NCBI GenBank assembly: GCA_033980235.1
Contig: CM067069.1
Span: 20,518,650-20,582,649 of the forward strand
Direction of reading: 5' to 3'
Length of the DNA: 64,000 nucleotides
Source: Diadema setosum
Taxonomy: Eukaryota > Echinodermata > Echinoidea > Diadematoida > Diadematidae
Shown here: positions 1 through 12,680 of the stretch, piece by piece
How positions within the stretch are numbered: position 1 is the first letter of the stretch
How the letters are laid out: each line of letters begins with the position of its first letter
Made by a program: the position numbers and the translations under genes
Notes under the pieces: model-generated
Seen by the model: only the letters and a program-made list of their open reading frames with translations
The model's database searches: none
Told to the model about the DNA's origin: nothing

Positions 1-3000
1 GGGAGGTGCTCAGAAAATAGGAAGTACAGTGGAAGGAGAAGGCTTCCTAAGCACAAAGTCACGTTGGTCACAATGACAGCAAGAGATTATCGAAACTATC
101 TGAATAAATCTGACATGCAATACATAGCATGGAAGTGGTGTGTTTATCAAATTGATAAATTTTAGTCATTCATCATACATGTGTCATTTGAGATGGACTG
201 AGGGAAATCAGTCAGGTAAACATGCCTGCTATCAAAGCATGACTTATCTAAAGACTCCTCATACTTTCATGCACTATCTAAAGTGTCACTAGGTTTCCTT
301 GATCCCATAGAAGGTGCATCAAAAACATCAAAAGGTGGCCATTTGAGCTTGTTGTTTTATTTTTGACACAGACATAGAACTGTACCATCATCAACTGGTA
401 TAACTTTCATATGTGCATTACCTTTCTTTCTGTGCCTAATTTCATTGAATATTCCTAGATCTGTGGCTTCACTGTAATTCCTTTCTTTCCAAAGTGTGTG
501 TTTTGGGGGGTTTTTTTAAAAGAGGTATGATTTTGAAAGTTTCCTTTCTGTCTATTATATCTCTTCTTCTAGATCTTAATCTCTCTACTGGGTGCAGCTT
601 CATACAATAATGCAATTCATATTCATACCAGTTTGGTTTGTGGAGAGGTTTTTTTTTTTTTTTTTGAAAACAATTATGATGATACTTCGTTATTAGAAAC
701 ACTGCATACTGTCATGCTCACATAATAGATTATAAAAGCAGTCACAGTAAGTATCTACAGAGCATCATAGTGAACTGGACATGAGGCCTTTCTCAAATTA
801 TTGTTATTATTCAACTCCAAGAAACAACATCCCCATCTTAATAATCAAAACTATTACAATGTGATGCAACATTAACACTCTCGTTTACACTTGCATCAAA
901 TTAACTGACATAGGCAAGAAACTTGTGATCCTACTCACCTGCCAACTTGCTGCAACGATGGGTGGACAGCTACCACAAGGAAACATAACACACCCAACAA
1001 CCCAAGCACCTTCATTCTGCCTCTGTGATCCCCAGTCTTTCTTCCAAGTTTCCACACTGCGGCAACCCCCCAAAGTACCCTTCTGTACGGGGTTCTGTGG
1101 CAGCACCAGCTCTTGAATCTCTCTTCTATGTCCTTCCTATTAATGCTTCAATATTCTTCCTCAACTGCAACGCTGAAGGTACTAGTGGCACACCTGAGAA
1201 GAAACAACAAATGTTATCCTTTCAGCAGTCTGTGGCTTATATATTTCACACGACGATCTCAGCTGTCAAAAGTTAATCACTTTATGTTGTCTTTACTACA
1301 TGTGCTTCCAAAATACACACAGGAGGAATTGCGTCCAAATAATCTTCTGTCTTCTAGTAAGTCTGACGTCAAGAAGCCAACACGTAGACTATTATGGTAC
1401 ACAATTGTCAGTGAGAAATCACTGTAGCTCCATGCATCCACCACAGAAGTCTACGATCGTGGTGCTCATCATTCACTGCACACAGCAAACCATTGTTATG
1501 GAACTGCAACAGGCTTGGCCACACCCCCAACCCCTGCAGAGCACTAAGCTATTCAAGCCAATCAACTTTCTATAAACTTATGTGGGTGGAGTTTTCTGCA
1601 ACCCTTCAGCCAGTATGGGAGAATTGAAAACTTTTTAGCAACCCATGAAAAGCAGGAGCAATTGAGCGACTACAAATCATTAAATTTAAATCTTTCAATG
1701 TATGTAATCTAAGTAGTTGCAGAATAAAGTTGTACAAGCTCTAATTTGGGGTCAGTATGATAATAAGCCCTAAATCAAATGAAATCATAATGCTGAAAGT
1801 TGTTGAGAGAATGTCCAAGAGAAGGTCCAATGTCATGAGTTGAATAGGACCTATGTCTCAAGAGGAGTTGCCTCTTATTGTCTGTAATGTCTATACCTCT
1901 GTTGCTTTTTGAGGTTGATTTTTATGGCAGTAAACAGTGGTAGATTTAAGGTATTAATGACCTATGACTCTTGCTTTTGAGATTGACTTTTATGGTTAGT
2001 TGATAGGGGTAGATTTTTAAAGACAGTAGCCTTTATTCTCAAGAGCTGTGGGTAAAAGAGCTACCAACAATAGGAATGGAAAATTGATGACTGTCATAAC
2101 AATTATCAATCCAAATTCATAGAGTAACTGTTAAAATGAGCCTACATGATCTAAGGCTGCTGGAGAATGCCTCACACAATGCAGCAAATGAAAGGGCAGT
2201 CTGGAAGTATCTCTATTTCTGGCTGTTTTTCTTGACAGTAGCTTGTATACTCAAACTTGGGGCATTTTCAGACCATATCACTTGTGGCACTGAATTTGCC
2301 TCTCTGAATTGACTTCTTCATAAATTGTACAGCTGCACATTTTGTTTATAAGACAGACAAAATATCATGCATATAATTATTTGAAAGGAAAATGTTCATC
2401 GTGCGAATAAAAAAACCCAGATAAGTATCTTTAAAAGCAAAGTCACACAAAAGGTGACGGACTATTACTATCCATGTACACTGCAGGTCAGTTTGTATAC
2501 ATTGACATAATGAACATTTTCCTTTAAAAAAATTGCCAGGGAAAATGTGAATTGACATCAATGAAACAGCTTTCACTTCATCTACAACTTCAGGCATGAT
2601 TCTGAGAAAACCAAAGTTTAAAGGACAATTATTTGGTTACATTGTATGTCAATGGGCCAGTTATCTATATATATAGCAAATGATATGTCACTTGTTTTTT
2701 CTGACATGGCATAATTGGCATCGTGCACTGTTAGATGATTTCATGTCAGAAAAGCACTACCATTCAAAGGCTTAACTCTATAAATTGAACCAAAAAAAAA
2801 AAAAATAATTAATGCTGCACTTTGGGGTTCAGGACATTCATACCAAGGAAATGTACAACTTGTAGGCCTACACTACATTGCTAGCTTTTCTCACACAAAA
2901 GATACCACCTGTTTAGATAATTCCATTATAGCAAAACTTGAATGACAGGTGCTACCCAAGTCAGAGACAGGTCAATTTTCATCAAGAGCTTTGCCTGGTG

Positions 3001-3659
3001 TCCAGGGATACAATGTGTAGCGTTGGTGAGCCTTTCAATTTGTGTAAAACTCAAATGGATAATTATGGATGTGAAGTAATAGCCTTCGTATGATAGACAA
3101 GAAGAGAGTGCATGTTCTGCCTGTTCTTCTGCCTGTATAAGGCATTTGTACCAGTAAAGGTTATGGAAAAGTAGGGCAGGTTTGATAACTCAGCTTGCCA
3201 CTCCGGGGGATTGCGTCATTTCTCTTTGAACAAAGGGGGGTCTGCGCATAACAAAATTTTTTTCAGCATGTGGATGTGGTAAAATATTTAAAAACTCATC
3301 AACGGTGTTTGAGGAAAATTGGATAATCTGTTCAAAAGTTATGAATATGCTAGTTACAGTTCCTGTGTTTCCATCATTGGCTGAGAAGACAACAGTTTAT
3401 TCCAACACACAAGGACAATATAAATTCATAAAATAGAAAGATAATTCCAGAAAATTGGATTTTTTTTTTTTTTTGTAAGTACACATCCTTTTCTTGATAC
3501 CTAACAAAACATAACCACACAGTAATATGATTCTCCATTTTCTGAACGAAGTAAGCCGTGTGCTTTTTCATTAAGGTAGAAAAATAAGTATCAATCAATT
3601 TGAATTCTTTTTTAAATCGTCCACATACATCGTGAAATGTTGTCTATACGTCTTTTCAT
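1..3659. other. no gene seen
   Basis: AT-rich sequence. ORFs of at most 104 codons overlap in different frames at 885-1,575, without splice or domain support. A diverged tandem similarity (TTTTTGAGGTTGATTTTTATGG against TTTTGAGATTGACTTTTATGG) lies at about 1,900-2,000. Confidence 0.4.
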
Positions 3660-3805
3660 CCAGCTTTGGCAGCATCAAAAATTTAAACTCCCACAACTTT
3701 CGAATGGATTGTCTGGTTTTCCTTGAACATCACTGATGTGTTCTACTAGAGCTGCAATCACTTCATCAACATACATGTTTGGATTTCATTCTCCATTAAA
3801 GCAGT
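3660..3805. mobile_element. family A MITE remnant (A4)
   Basis: It resembles the right arm of A1 in degenerate form: ACAACTTTCGAATGGATTGT, then CATCACTGATGTGTTCTACT and a CTTCATCAAC-like stretch. There is no matching left arm nearby. Confidence 0.5.
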
Positions 3806-3814
3806 TAAAATTAA

Positions 3815-3911
3815 ACTAAAGGGAGATCTCTACACCATATCTAGACCCCAAGGCCTAAATGAAATTAAAGGAGATCTCTACACACTATAAATCCCAAAGA
3901 CCTAAATGTAA
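3815..3911 (+). repeat. two diverged tandem copies, ~52 bp
   Basis: AAGGGAGATCTCTACACCAT...AAGGCCTAAATG, then AAAGGAGATCTCTACACACT...AAAGACCTAAATG. Confidence 0.7.
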
Positions 3912-4221
3912 TTGTGTTCTACCTACCATGTTAACATGACAGGCCCAGCTCTTCTCATACTAAAATTTAAAACCACGGAGCTCCTCTGAATTATGAAGCT
4001 CCTTTACCTTGCTTAAGTTATAAAACACCGAGTCGGCAGTGTGTGGCCACAAAGCCAAAATAATTTCATCTGAATCACACAACTGGAAAACTCAAGTAGT
4101 CATAGAACCAGAATAATTCAATCTGTAAATGATATCTGATGTGTCACTCATATAAAATGCATCCACACACAGGACATAGACCCCAGTTTCTAAATTCTAA
4201 CAAATTTTGTTACTCCAGATC

Positions 4222-4606
4222 CAGAGCTACCAAGTCTCACGTATTCTGAGTGAGACTCAAGCATTTAGGGGTCGTCTCACGATCTCACGCATGGCACCCA
4301 TTTTTCTCACGCATCGGGCAAAGTCTGCAATTTGGGCCCATAATAAGGAGCATAGCTCAAAGGATTAAAGTGATAGTTACAATTGAAGGTATATTTTCCT
4401 TTTGTCTTTCAAAATAAGTAAAAAATAGTCACTTAAGTATGCACCTGATCGCACCATTAAAAGCTAGAAATTGAAAAAATCTCTGCAGTGGGAGGCCACA
4501 GGGGGAAAAACCCCTCCCACACCCTCACTCGCGCGCACTTTCGCATGCCGAGATGCCGAGTCATGAAAATCTCACTCATAAAATTTTTTTGAACTTGGCA
4601 TCCCTG
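4222..4606. mobile_element. small hAT-like non-autonomous element
   Basis: The left end CAGAGCTACCAAGT and the inverted right end ACTTGGCATCCCTG form imperfect terminal repeats of the CAGRG type. GAGTGAGA-type sequence follows on both arms. CAGATC lies directly outside on both sides (4216-4221 and 4607-4612). hAT elements normally duplicate 8 bp, so the six bases are one odd feature. Confidence 0.6.
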
Positions 4607-4612
4607 CAGATC

Positions 4613-5517
4613 GTCTTCAGTTTCACGCTTCTGTTCTAACGTTAAATTTTTAGATGAAGATCACCTCATAATCATCAACTTAACTAACTCCAGAGCTGGA
4701 CCCCAAAAATTCATATAACATGCTAGCTCCAGCTAGATATCTTGCTGATCACCACCAATAATAGATCTAGTACGTTTGGTAGTGGTAGATTCTGGCGTTA
4801 GATCTTACGTTAACTTGCCGGACAGCTACGGGCGAACTGAGCGGGAGGGAGCCCGTTGGCTGTGCCATGCCTATTTGCGGGCATGGGAGACTAAACCCGT
4901 CTTATAAAGTGAGTGAGAAGAGGTCTTCACAATCAACTTTTGTTGATTTTCTATTCTTTCTGACAGCTTTAACCACTAATCCACATCTCACCTTGATGAC
5001 TCGTTTCTTACGCTGCTACAGTTTGTAGTAAATCGTTCTCACTAATACTGTCATCTCGAACTTTCAAAAAGATGTTCCCGTTCCAAACCACGTTATACAC
5101 GCAGTATTCTTCGTAACATGACAGGTATACGGTAGTAGGTGCGCAAGCTGCGAGCTGCTGGTTGCATGCTACATGCACTTGCACCCTGCTTTACGTGCTT
5201 GTGCTTTATTTCGTGCTGCCGAACCGAACCCTGATGAGCCCGCCGCAAGCATGGTATAGGTGCACGGTGGTAGTGGAGGCACCACAGACGATGGGGGTGC
5301 CGAGCGCGTTACATGATCAATAAAATTGTAATCGATATTGACACAGAAAGCTTCCATCCCAACCTAGCAAACCGAGATTCGGTACAAAATAGGATTAACT
5401 TTTAAAAATTAGAATAGGAAGATCAATGCTAAAATGTCTTTATTTAAAATCATGACATTACACCTAATAGGATTTAGTCATTTGAACAACATGAAAAAGT
5501 TCGCCATCTCCTAAATA
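4613..5517. other. no gene seen
   Basis: Mixed sequence with a GC-richer part at about 4,800-5,340. No exon, RNA gene or repeat that I can support. Confidence 0.4.
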
Positions 5518-5650
5518 GGGGCCATGTTGCATGAAAAGATGCAATCAAACAGGGCCCTATTTATATGGATGCTGCCTAAGTCAGAACAATCGAGTATGCA
5601 GTGATTTTTTGACTTATGCTTGATCTCAACTTCTATGCAACAGGGCCCTG
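5518..5650. mobile_element. foldback MITE with GGGCC-TGTTGCAT ends (copy 1)
   Basis: Left GGGGCCATGTTGCATGAAAAG and right CTATGCAACAGGGCCC are inverted repeats. An extra CAGGGCCC inside suggests a rearranged copy. It is followed after about 27 bp by a second element. Confidence 0.6.
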
Positions 5651-5677
5651 GTTTATAAACGAAAGCCCTATGTAACT

Positions 5678-5828
5678 GGGCCCTGTTGCATAAAAAGATG
5701 AAATCAAATATAAGTCGGAAAATCAAATATGAGTCAGGCATCAGCCAATCACAGCTGAGTATTCGCAGACTTATGTCTGATTTTCTGACTTAAAATGTTT
5801 GATCTAACTTTTATGCAACAGGGCCCTG
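5678..5828. mobile_element. foldback MITE with GGGCCCTGTTGCAT ends (copy 2)
   Basis: GGGCCCTGTTGCATAAAAAG and CTTTTATGCAACAGGGCCC-like ends. Internal inverted parts are GAAATCAAATATAAGTC and GACTTAAAATGTTTGATC. About 150 bp, no ORF. Confidence 0.75.
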
Positions 5829-6029
5829 GTATCACACCGACGCCCCCTGTAAATGTATGAAGAAAAAAAGGGGCCTACCAAGTAGGCCTATAATATCTAT
5901 GTTTTGATATCCATGAGAAGTATTACATTTTCACACTCCTTGTTATAAATGATAGGTACCAGGTTTTTCTTTCTTTTATCATCAGTTAATTGCGAAAAAA
6001 AAGTTTTAAAAATTATATATATGCAGATA

Positions 6030-7385
6030 TTCAATTTAATTCAATTCAACTTTATTTTCATTTCCATTAAATAAACAGGAAAATATACATGAACAGAACA
6101 TATTTGTAGTAATTTCAAAAACGTACATTAACAAAATACATGTGATCATGAGTGACAACATAATTGCATTTATGAGGTACATATGCATATTACACGGATG
6201 GGAATGGAAATGGAGGGTCCCACTAAAAAGCCAAGCTTGTACGATATGGGACCCTCAGAAATACATAAGAGAACGAATAATGACTTCATGAAACTACAAA
6301 CAAACATGTGTAACAAAATCAAACAAACCAATGTCAACTGACATGAAATGAAATAACAGGAAGGAACGGGAAAAAAAAAAGAAAATGGAAAAAAGAAAAT
6401 GGAAATGAAACTGCAACACACGCCATCGTGGACACGAGCAAACTGAGTTCAAGGATGTAGGAGTGATAAGACGCACCCTGGAATGATATTGCGAATTAAG
6501 AATTGGGTACATATACCAGAAGAAATACAGAAGAGCGGACATATTAAAATGAAAGAATAGACACAATGATACATTGTTCAATAACAGTAACATTTTAGGA
6601 GAACTTATATTCGACAGATTATTTTACTCTAATAATAGAAAATAGTTGATATGTATAATTGATTAATGCATATATAAAAGAAAGATGATGACTTAAGTGA
6701 GTTAATGAAAAAAAAAACCTAATCCGGTTGTAGGTTATAAGATTTCAATAAAAAATAATTTCAATTTATTCTTGAAAGAATTCAAAGTTCGTGCTGTTAC
6801 AATATTGTTAGGAAGTGAGTTCAAATACTTTGGCCCATCGTAAATGAAGGTGTTCTGAGCCAGCAGAGTTCTGAAAAAGGGCAAATGAAATTCATTCGAA
6901 CGCCTTATATATTTATGGGTAATTGTAAACGGACTGATTTCTTGGAAACATTGTTTCAAATATATTTGTAAGATTATAATTATACATAAATTGTCCTAAA
7001 TCATACAAATACAAATCCTTAATTTTCAATATTTTGTTTTCAAAAAATAACGGGTCAGTATGAGACAGAAATGCAGTATGACATATAATACGGAGTAACT
7101 TCTTTTGTAATAAAAGTAATTTATCTAAGAGTGTTTGTTATTGTCCCCACGCAAGAATACCATAATTTAAGTATGGCAATATGATAGATGAATATAATGT
7201 AATCAGGGACGAAAAAGGAAAACAAAATTTAATCTTGTTAATTATACCAATATTTGGTGAAATAGTTTTCCATATGATATCAATATGGAATTTCCATGAA
7301 AGCTCCAACTGTTATTCCCAGAAATTTAATATGGGAAACATTTTCCAGTGGAGTCCCATCAAAAACAATTCCAACAGGTAGTGTC
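6030..7385 (-). mobile_element. CR1/Jockey-type LINE fragment, 5'-truncated, minus strand
   Basis: Read on the minus strand it begins with a degenerate FDGTPLENV...FLGI segment near 7,380, followed by LPYLNYGILAWG (near 7,150) and the end of the reverse transcriptase ORF (6,959-6,735). That end holds RRSNEFHLPFFRTLLAQNTF, GPKYLNSLP and LNSFKNKLKLFF. An AT-rich 3' UTR follows, ending in a TTGAA-type short tandem tail at about 6,050-6,030. The tail matches the copy at 8.4-10.1 kb. Frames are broken, so it is a dead copy. Confidence 0.8.
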
Positions 7386-7850
7386 TATAGAGTTGCTAAA
7401 AAACATATATTTTGTTTATATATATCATATGAACACCTGTTTGTTTACTATTGAAGCAGAATGTAAAAAGACGGCCAACCAAACTATACTATAGTGTAAA
7501 AACAATGTTTCATCTTGGAGCTCCATGGTTTTATATCAGTATCACACGTGATATTCTAATCTCAGTCAGGTTGTATATAGTGCTGTCGAGATTTATGTTT
7601 TAGTTTGTTCGTTTGTTTGTTTGTTTGTTTGTTTGCGTTGTTGTTTTCTATTCTTGTGGAAACTACTCCATACCCACCTCACCCACTCCATTCCGCAAGC
7701 GTGTTCCAGTAAATCTCCGGTTATAAGTTTCCCTGGGCACGAAATCCGGTCCAAGCGTTGTTTAAAACAATACAAACAAAAAAATGTTGGGGTAGGCCTA
7801 ATTGACTTTTCAACCTGAATTTTCTTTTTCAAAAAATGGGTGCTTCTCTC

Positions 7851-7886
<36 letters not shown>

Positions 7887-8399
7887 AAAATGGGATTTTG
7901 AAAATCTTAAAAATCCACACGTTTATTAAAACGTTCATTTCATCCATCTTAAACAAAATGACAATCAGATACAGGTAAATTTCAGACAAATAATAAATAG
8001 TACATTTTCTGTCTATCCGACTCTATCTGACCTTCGGTCTATAATAATTATCATTGCAACCGTTGAGATTGTGCTTTTAACGGGACAATCCTTTAACAAA
8101 CATAGTTATGTCGTGTAATTTTCTTCTTTTTTTAGCTTCCTTCTTGAACACTCACCAAAAGAAAAAATAAATGAATACTCCCCAGTAGATTGAAAAAAAA
8201 AAATCTTCTAACGGTATAATGGAGGAACGACAGCTTCTACCTGAGATGAGCGGGGTGTCTGTCTTGGGATAGTGCGTCAAGTGGCTTGAGAGCTAATATG
8301 CGATATAATAGAGAGTATACATCGAGCCGTGCGAAAAAAAAAAACTAACGAAAAAAAAAAACCGAAAGCGGCGGGGGGGGGGGGGTCAGAAAATAACTC

Positions 8400-10088
8400 T
8401 TGGCAGTCTTCAGATAATGGTACGGTTACTTTCAAAGAGAATGTATCTATAAACAATATTATAACTCTGATATGAGAGAATTAAATTGTGGCGTGCCACA
8501 AGGTAGTTTATTGGGGCCGTTGTTGTTTATTGTTTATATTAATGATTTTTGTGCTTCCTCCCAAGTGTTATCATTCATACTTTTCGCCGATGACTCAAAT
8601 GTGTGTGTGTGTGTTTTTTTTCACATGAAGATCAAAATATTCTTGTGCACAGAGTAAATTTGGAGTTACAAAATTTACGTGATTGGATACGATCTAATAA
8701 GCTGTCCCTGAATATTGATAAAACCAAGTATATGTTTTTTAGAAACAATTTAGATAATTTGGATATGGATATTTATTTTGATGATACTGTTTTAGAAAGT
8801 GTTTCATATACACAATTTCTTGGAATTACAAAAGATAATAAACTTTCTTGGAAATTTCATATAGATCATGTTTGTAAAATTATTTCACGCAATATAGGCG
8901 TCATTAATAGGTGTAAATTGTTTCTTCCCCAACACTCATTATTCATACTGTATTCGTCTTTAATATTACCTTATTTAAATTACGGAATTTTAGCATGGGG
9001 AAACACGTATCAAACATGATTAGATATGGTTTTATTGTTATACAAAAGAAGGCACTTCGAATCATTTGTAATGCCGCTCCTTGCTCTCATACAGCTTCTT
9101 TGTTTTTTTGAAAATAACATATTGAAAATTAAAGATTTGTTTTTATTTCATTTAGGACAATAGTTATAATAACAACTGTCTTCCGCTTATATTTGATTCT
9201 ATGTTTCCTCGTAACCTGACATAAAGGTATACCCAGCCCAACAAGACAGTCTAATGAATTTCATTTGCCCCTGCTTAGAACTGTGTTAGCTCAGCAGACA
9301 TTATACAGGTCCAAGATTCTGGAACTCCCTTAGTCCAGACACAAAAAAAATGCTCCTTCTTTGTATTCGTTCAAAAAAGATTTAAATCATTATGATGTAA
9401 TAGAAAGAAATTAAGTTTGTTTGTTAATTTTTTTAGCATGTAGATTTTGTAAGGTTGTAGATTTTGTAAGCACCAGGATGCTACTGATTCTTCATAGGCA
9501 TGTTAGGTCGCGTCTTTTGCTGCATTCCACATCACATCCCTTGTTTATTTTATTGCAAACTTGTATACTATTACACGTGCCTTCACAGAACAGATAATAA
9601 GTATGTTCCGCTATCAGCAATTCCAACAATTATTGTATATATCACTTTCTCGTTGCTTTCAACGCTCTACACTTCTAATATGGCTAATACCGATAGTCTC
9701 TGTTGGTTTGATCTTGAATGTATCGATTGATCTATGGCTTTTTGTTTTTAGTTGTCTCGTCTCTTTACTTCTATTTCTGTTTCCTTCCTCTCCCCTTTTC
9801 CACTTCTTTTTTCATCCCGCACACTTGTAGTTAAGTTTTCACCCATTTTTTCTCGTGTGAGATGCCCACATTGTACACTCAAGACAGTCTTTTGAGTGGG
9901 TACCTCCACTTTTTTCGCAGAATGTGTTTGTATGAAAATTCCTCATTTTGTAATGACTACTGACAAATGTTATTCTTTGCTATCTATGTATCATTCCTTC
10001 AAACGCATGTCGAATTTATACTTTTTGTACATTCTGTTGAAAGAAGTGAAAATAAAACCTTTGAATTGATGAATTGAATTGAATTGAT
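8400..10088 (+). mobile_element. CR1/Jockey-type LINE fragment, 5'-truncated, plus strand
   Basis: It holds the second half of a reverse transcriptase, then the degenerate C-terminal block (about 9,200-9,400) and a 3' UTR with CACACTTGTAG and GTACCTCCACTTTTTTCGC. It closes at 10,040-10,088 with AATAAAACC and a TTGAATTGATGAATTGAATT tail. The endonuclease domain and the first part of the reverse transcriptase are missing. The tail shows that the 3' end is complete. Confidence 0.85.
8472..9019 (+). pseudogene. reverse transcriptase fragment (LINE), frameshifted
   Basis: The first frame has GVPQGSLLGPLLFIVYINDF (fingers/palm motif) and the catalytic FADD box (FADDSNV). At about 8,599-8,620 a short GT run followed by T8 shifts the frame. 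The protein then goes on as LQNLRDWIRSNKLSLNIDKT, FLGI, WKFHIDHVCKIISRNIGVIN and LPYLNYGILAWG, ending at a stop at 9,019. This order is that of non-LTR retrotransposons of the CR1/Jockey group. The shift and missing N-terminus make it non-functional. Confidence 0.9.
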
Positions 10089-10382
10089 ATTGAAGGGGCG
10101 CACATTGTGCGTATACACCCCATGAGGGGGCGGGATCGAGGCTCTTTCCACCAATTTACATGAGTTACATCGTTTTTAAAAGCGTCAACGTTTGATTATG
10201 ATTATGGTGCTTTACCCCCAACGGACAACATTGCATAGAAACTACACAATAAACACGCCATAATGTAACTTTATATCGATCACTACCCAGAATAATGGTA
10301 TATGAAATAGTTTCACAAAATTCTCCAAATGTATGTTTTTGAAATATGAAGAATTAAAGATGTAGATCATGATTATTTCCAA

Positions 10383-10499
10383 AGAAGTTGTTATGTTTTT
10401 TTGTTTGTTTGTTTTTTGTTTGTTTGTTTGTTTTTTTTTGTTTTTGTTTTTTTTTTTTGTTTGTTTTTTTGTTTGTTTTTTTTTTTGGGGGGGGGGGGG
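10383..10499 (+). repeat. T-rich / (TTTG)n tract ending in a G run
   Basis: Poly-T with G interruptions, then a G run of about 12. The ORFs on both strands here are low complexity. Confidence 0.85.
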
Positions 10500-10845
10500 T
10501 TCCTGGACAGATGGATGAAGAGTATACAGAGCGCCAGTCATAATCTTACCCGGCATTCGTGGCGCCGTGAGATGATGACAGAGGGTTTTTTTACTCTCCT
10601 GATGAGTTAGGTTGAATGCACGAAGGGCCACTGCAGGAAGCGTGTGCGGTTTGTGCGTTGGCACCAGAAGTCTGAATATACCATGAGCGAGTAAAAGTAT
10701 ATTGTCATTCGATGATATTCCTTGCCTGTAGGGCTATGTTGTTGTTGTTGTTATTCTTTGTTCAAGCAAGTCATCTATGAGGACAAAGCGTGGCCATTGA
10801 TACGTTTTGTTGACAGTACATATCCGGTCTATGCGATCTCCTATA

Positions 10846-10912
10846 CTCATATGCATCAAAATGTGATATCTTGAACATTTTTGAAATCACTGCTCCCAAA
10901 GGTAAACTGGAC
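10846..10912 (-). mobile_element. GTTTACC-end MITE, partial copy (F3)
   Basis: GCATCAAAATGTGATATCTT, then CACTGCTCCCAAAGGTAAAC. It matches one end of the elements at 14.7 and 21.0 kb. A family A MITE follows immediately. Confidence 0.65.
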
Positions 10913-10914
10913 TT

Positions 10915-11373
10915 TTAAAGGACAAGTTCACCTTCATTAACCTTAATCATCACCTTAATTAAGTGTATGATGTCACATGCGTACAAAAATATAAGGAAAA
11001 TATAAAGAAAATTTCACAAAATTTCGTCTTTTGAAAAAAGTACACATTCCCTCGACTCGTTACAGACATATGTTATGGGTAATATTATTCCCATTGCCTT
11101 TAGAAAGAGGCAAGTCAAGTGCTCTTTTATTATTATGCAAAAAAAAGTGAAAATATGTTGAATTTTCTTTACATTTTCTTTATGCTGTTGTACTCATATG
11201 GCATCACGAGCCTTAGTAGTCTCCTCATCCAGCGGTCCCAACACAAAAATTTTAAAATTCATAACTTTTGCATCGATTGTCCATTTTTTTTTTCAAACTT
11301 TCACTGATGTGTTTTACTAATATTGCTGCATTCTCTCAATCCTTATGTTTATGAAGGTGAACTTGTCCTTTAA
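10915..11373. mobile_element. family A foldback MITE, copy A2 (diverged left arm)
   Basis: The ends are TTAA-AGGACAAGTTCACCTTCAT and ATGAAGGTGAACTTGTCCT-TTAA. The right arm matches A1 (CTCCTCATCCAGCGG, CATAACTTTTGCATCGATTG, TTCACTGATGTGTTTTACTA). The left arm is largely replaced by other AT-rich sequence. The outer ends differ from A1, so it is a subfamily. Confidence 0.8.
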
Positions 11374-11512
11374 GTATAGTAGCGAGCGTTTACCTGCAAG
11401 TGCTTCCGTTTCCATGGAAACATTCAAATCGTACTTCACCCATGCAATTTCGATTACAGCCTATGATCAATAAACTATCAACACAGGAATACTCTTTGCC
11501 CTTTAATAAAAA

Positions 11513-11805
11513 TAAAGTTTCGAGTGGTTTTAATCCAGTCATGATATGACTTGGCGATAATTGTGACCACTTCACAATAACCATCTGTTCGATACAATAT
11601 AGACCAACATACTTCACTGCAATCGATCATTCAAAGGCTATGACAAAAAAAAAAATGTAAAAATCACTTTATTGTTTAACCATATACAGGAATTCCGTCA
11701 ACGGAACTCTCCGATTTCTCTTCAGTAAGATTTCGAGTAGTTTTTTGTCCGGTCTAATAATCTCTTGGAGACCACTTCACATAACCATCTGTTCGACTTG
11801 ATACA
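11513..11805 (+). repeat. diverged duplication, ~205-bp offset
   Basis: TTTCGAGTGGTTTTAATCC...GACCACTTCACAATAACCAT at 11,518-11,584 recurs as TTTCGAGTAGTTTTTTGTCC...GACCACTTCACATAACCAT at 11,728-11,790. Confidence 0.6.
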
Positions 11806-12011
11806 CCCTGCATGTATACAGTGGGTTATCCGAGTGTCGCACTTCCTTTCGGGATTCAATTCAATTGTAGTCCGGTTAAAAAAAAAAAAAAAAGCGGCTT
11901 GTTTAGCGAGGGATTAAAGTTTTATATACAGGATATTCTATTGACAGTGCTTTAATTTTTATACCTATGATATTATTATATCATGTTATATTCGTATCTT
12001 GTAAAGTGTGT

Positions 12012-12149
<138 letters not shown>

Positions 12150-12311
12150 GTTTGAATTTCATAATTTACATTGATTTCTGGGATACTTCATGGAACTTGT
12201 TTCCCCTGTATCATATAGCTAATGACTATAAGATATTGTGCATTCTAACTGGCTATAATTTTGAATTTCAATAAAAGTGACGACTCATGAAATTCTTCCG
12301 TCGAGATGTTT

Positions 12312-12394
12312 TCATTGCAACTGATTGACAAACATTGCCCTACATCGACGTAAATTTACGTCGATGTAGTTCAATTTGTCAATCAGTTGCAAAA
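12312..12394. repeat. hairpin with 30-bp perfect palindromic core
   Basis: The core 12340-12369 (CTACATCGACGTAAA and its inverse) is perfect. The outer arms TTGCAACTGATTGACAAA and TTTGTCAATCAGTTGCAA pair after a small mismatch region. Confidence 0.85.
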
Positions 12395-12680
12395 GTGATG
12401 ACGTTGATAATGCGATGATGAATATATTTTTTTTTCTCATAACACGTGAGTGGAATATAACACTGTTTCTATCTCTTTTTTTTTTCATCAATAATGACCT
12501 ACAAAAAGTCATGGAACTGTAAAAGCAAAGGGATTTCTCTTGTTGTTGTTATTCATATTACTCCGTGTTTTCTCTTTCATTGGTTTTTCACTTTCCCTAA
12601 TAAGGTAAGTTTCTGGGGTGATGACTTATTTTTCTGGAAGGGGGCGGTGCCAAATTGATTGATTGATTGATTGATTGATT

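Noticed and set aside
4800..4920. Possible structured RNA in a GC-rich patch
   Set aside because: I could not fold it into a tRNA, 5S or snRNA pattern, and there is no box sequence that would identify it.
7181..7381. Plus-strand 66-codon ORF
   Set aside because: It lies antisense to the minus-strand LINE fragment.
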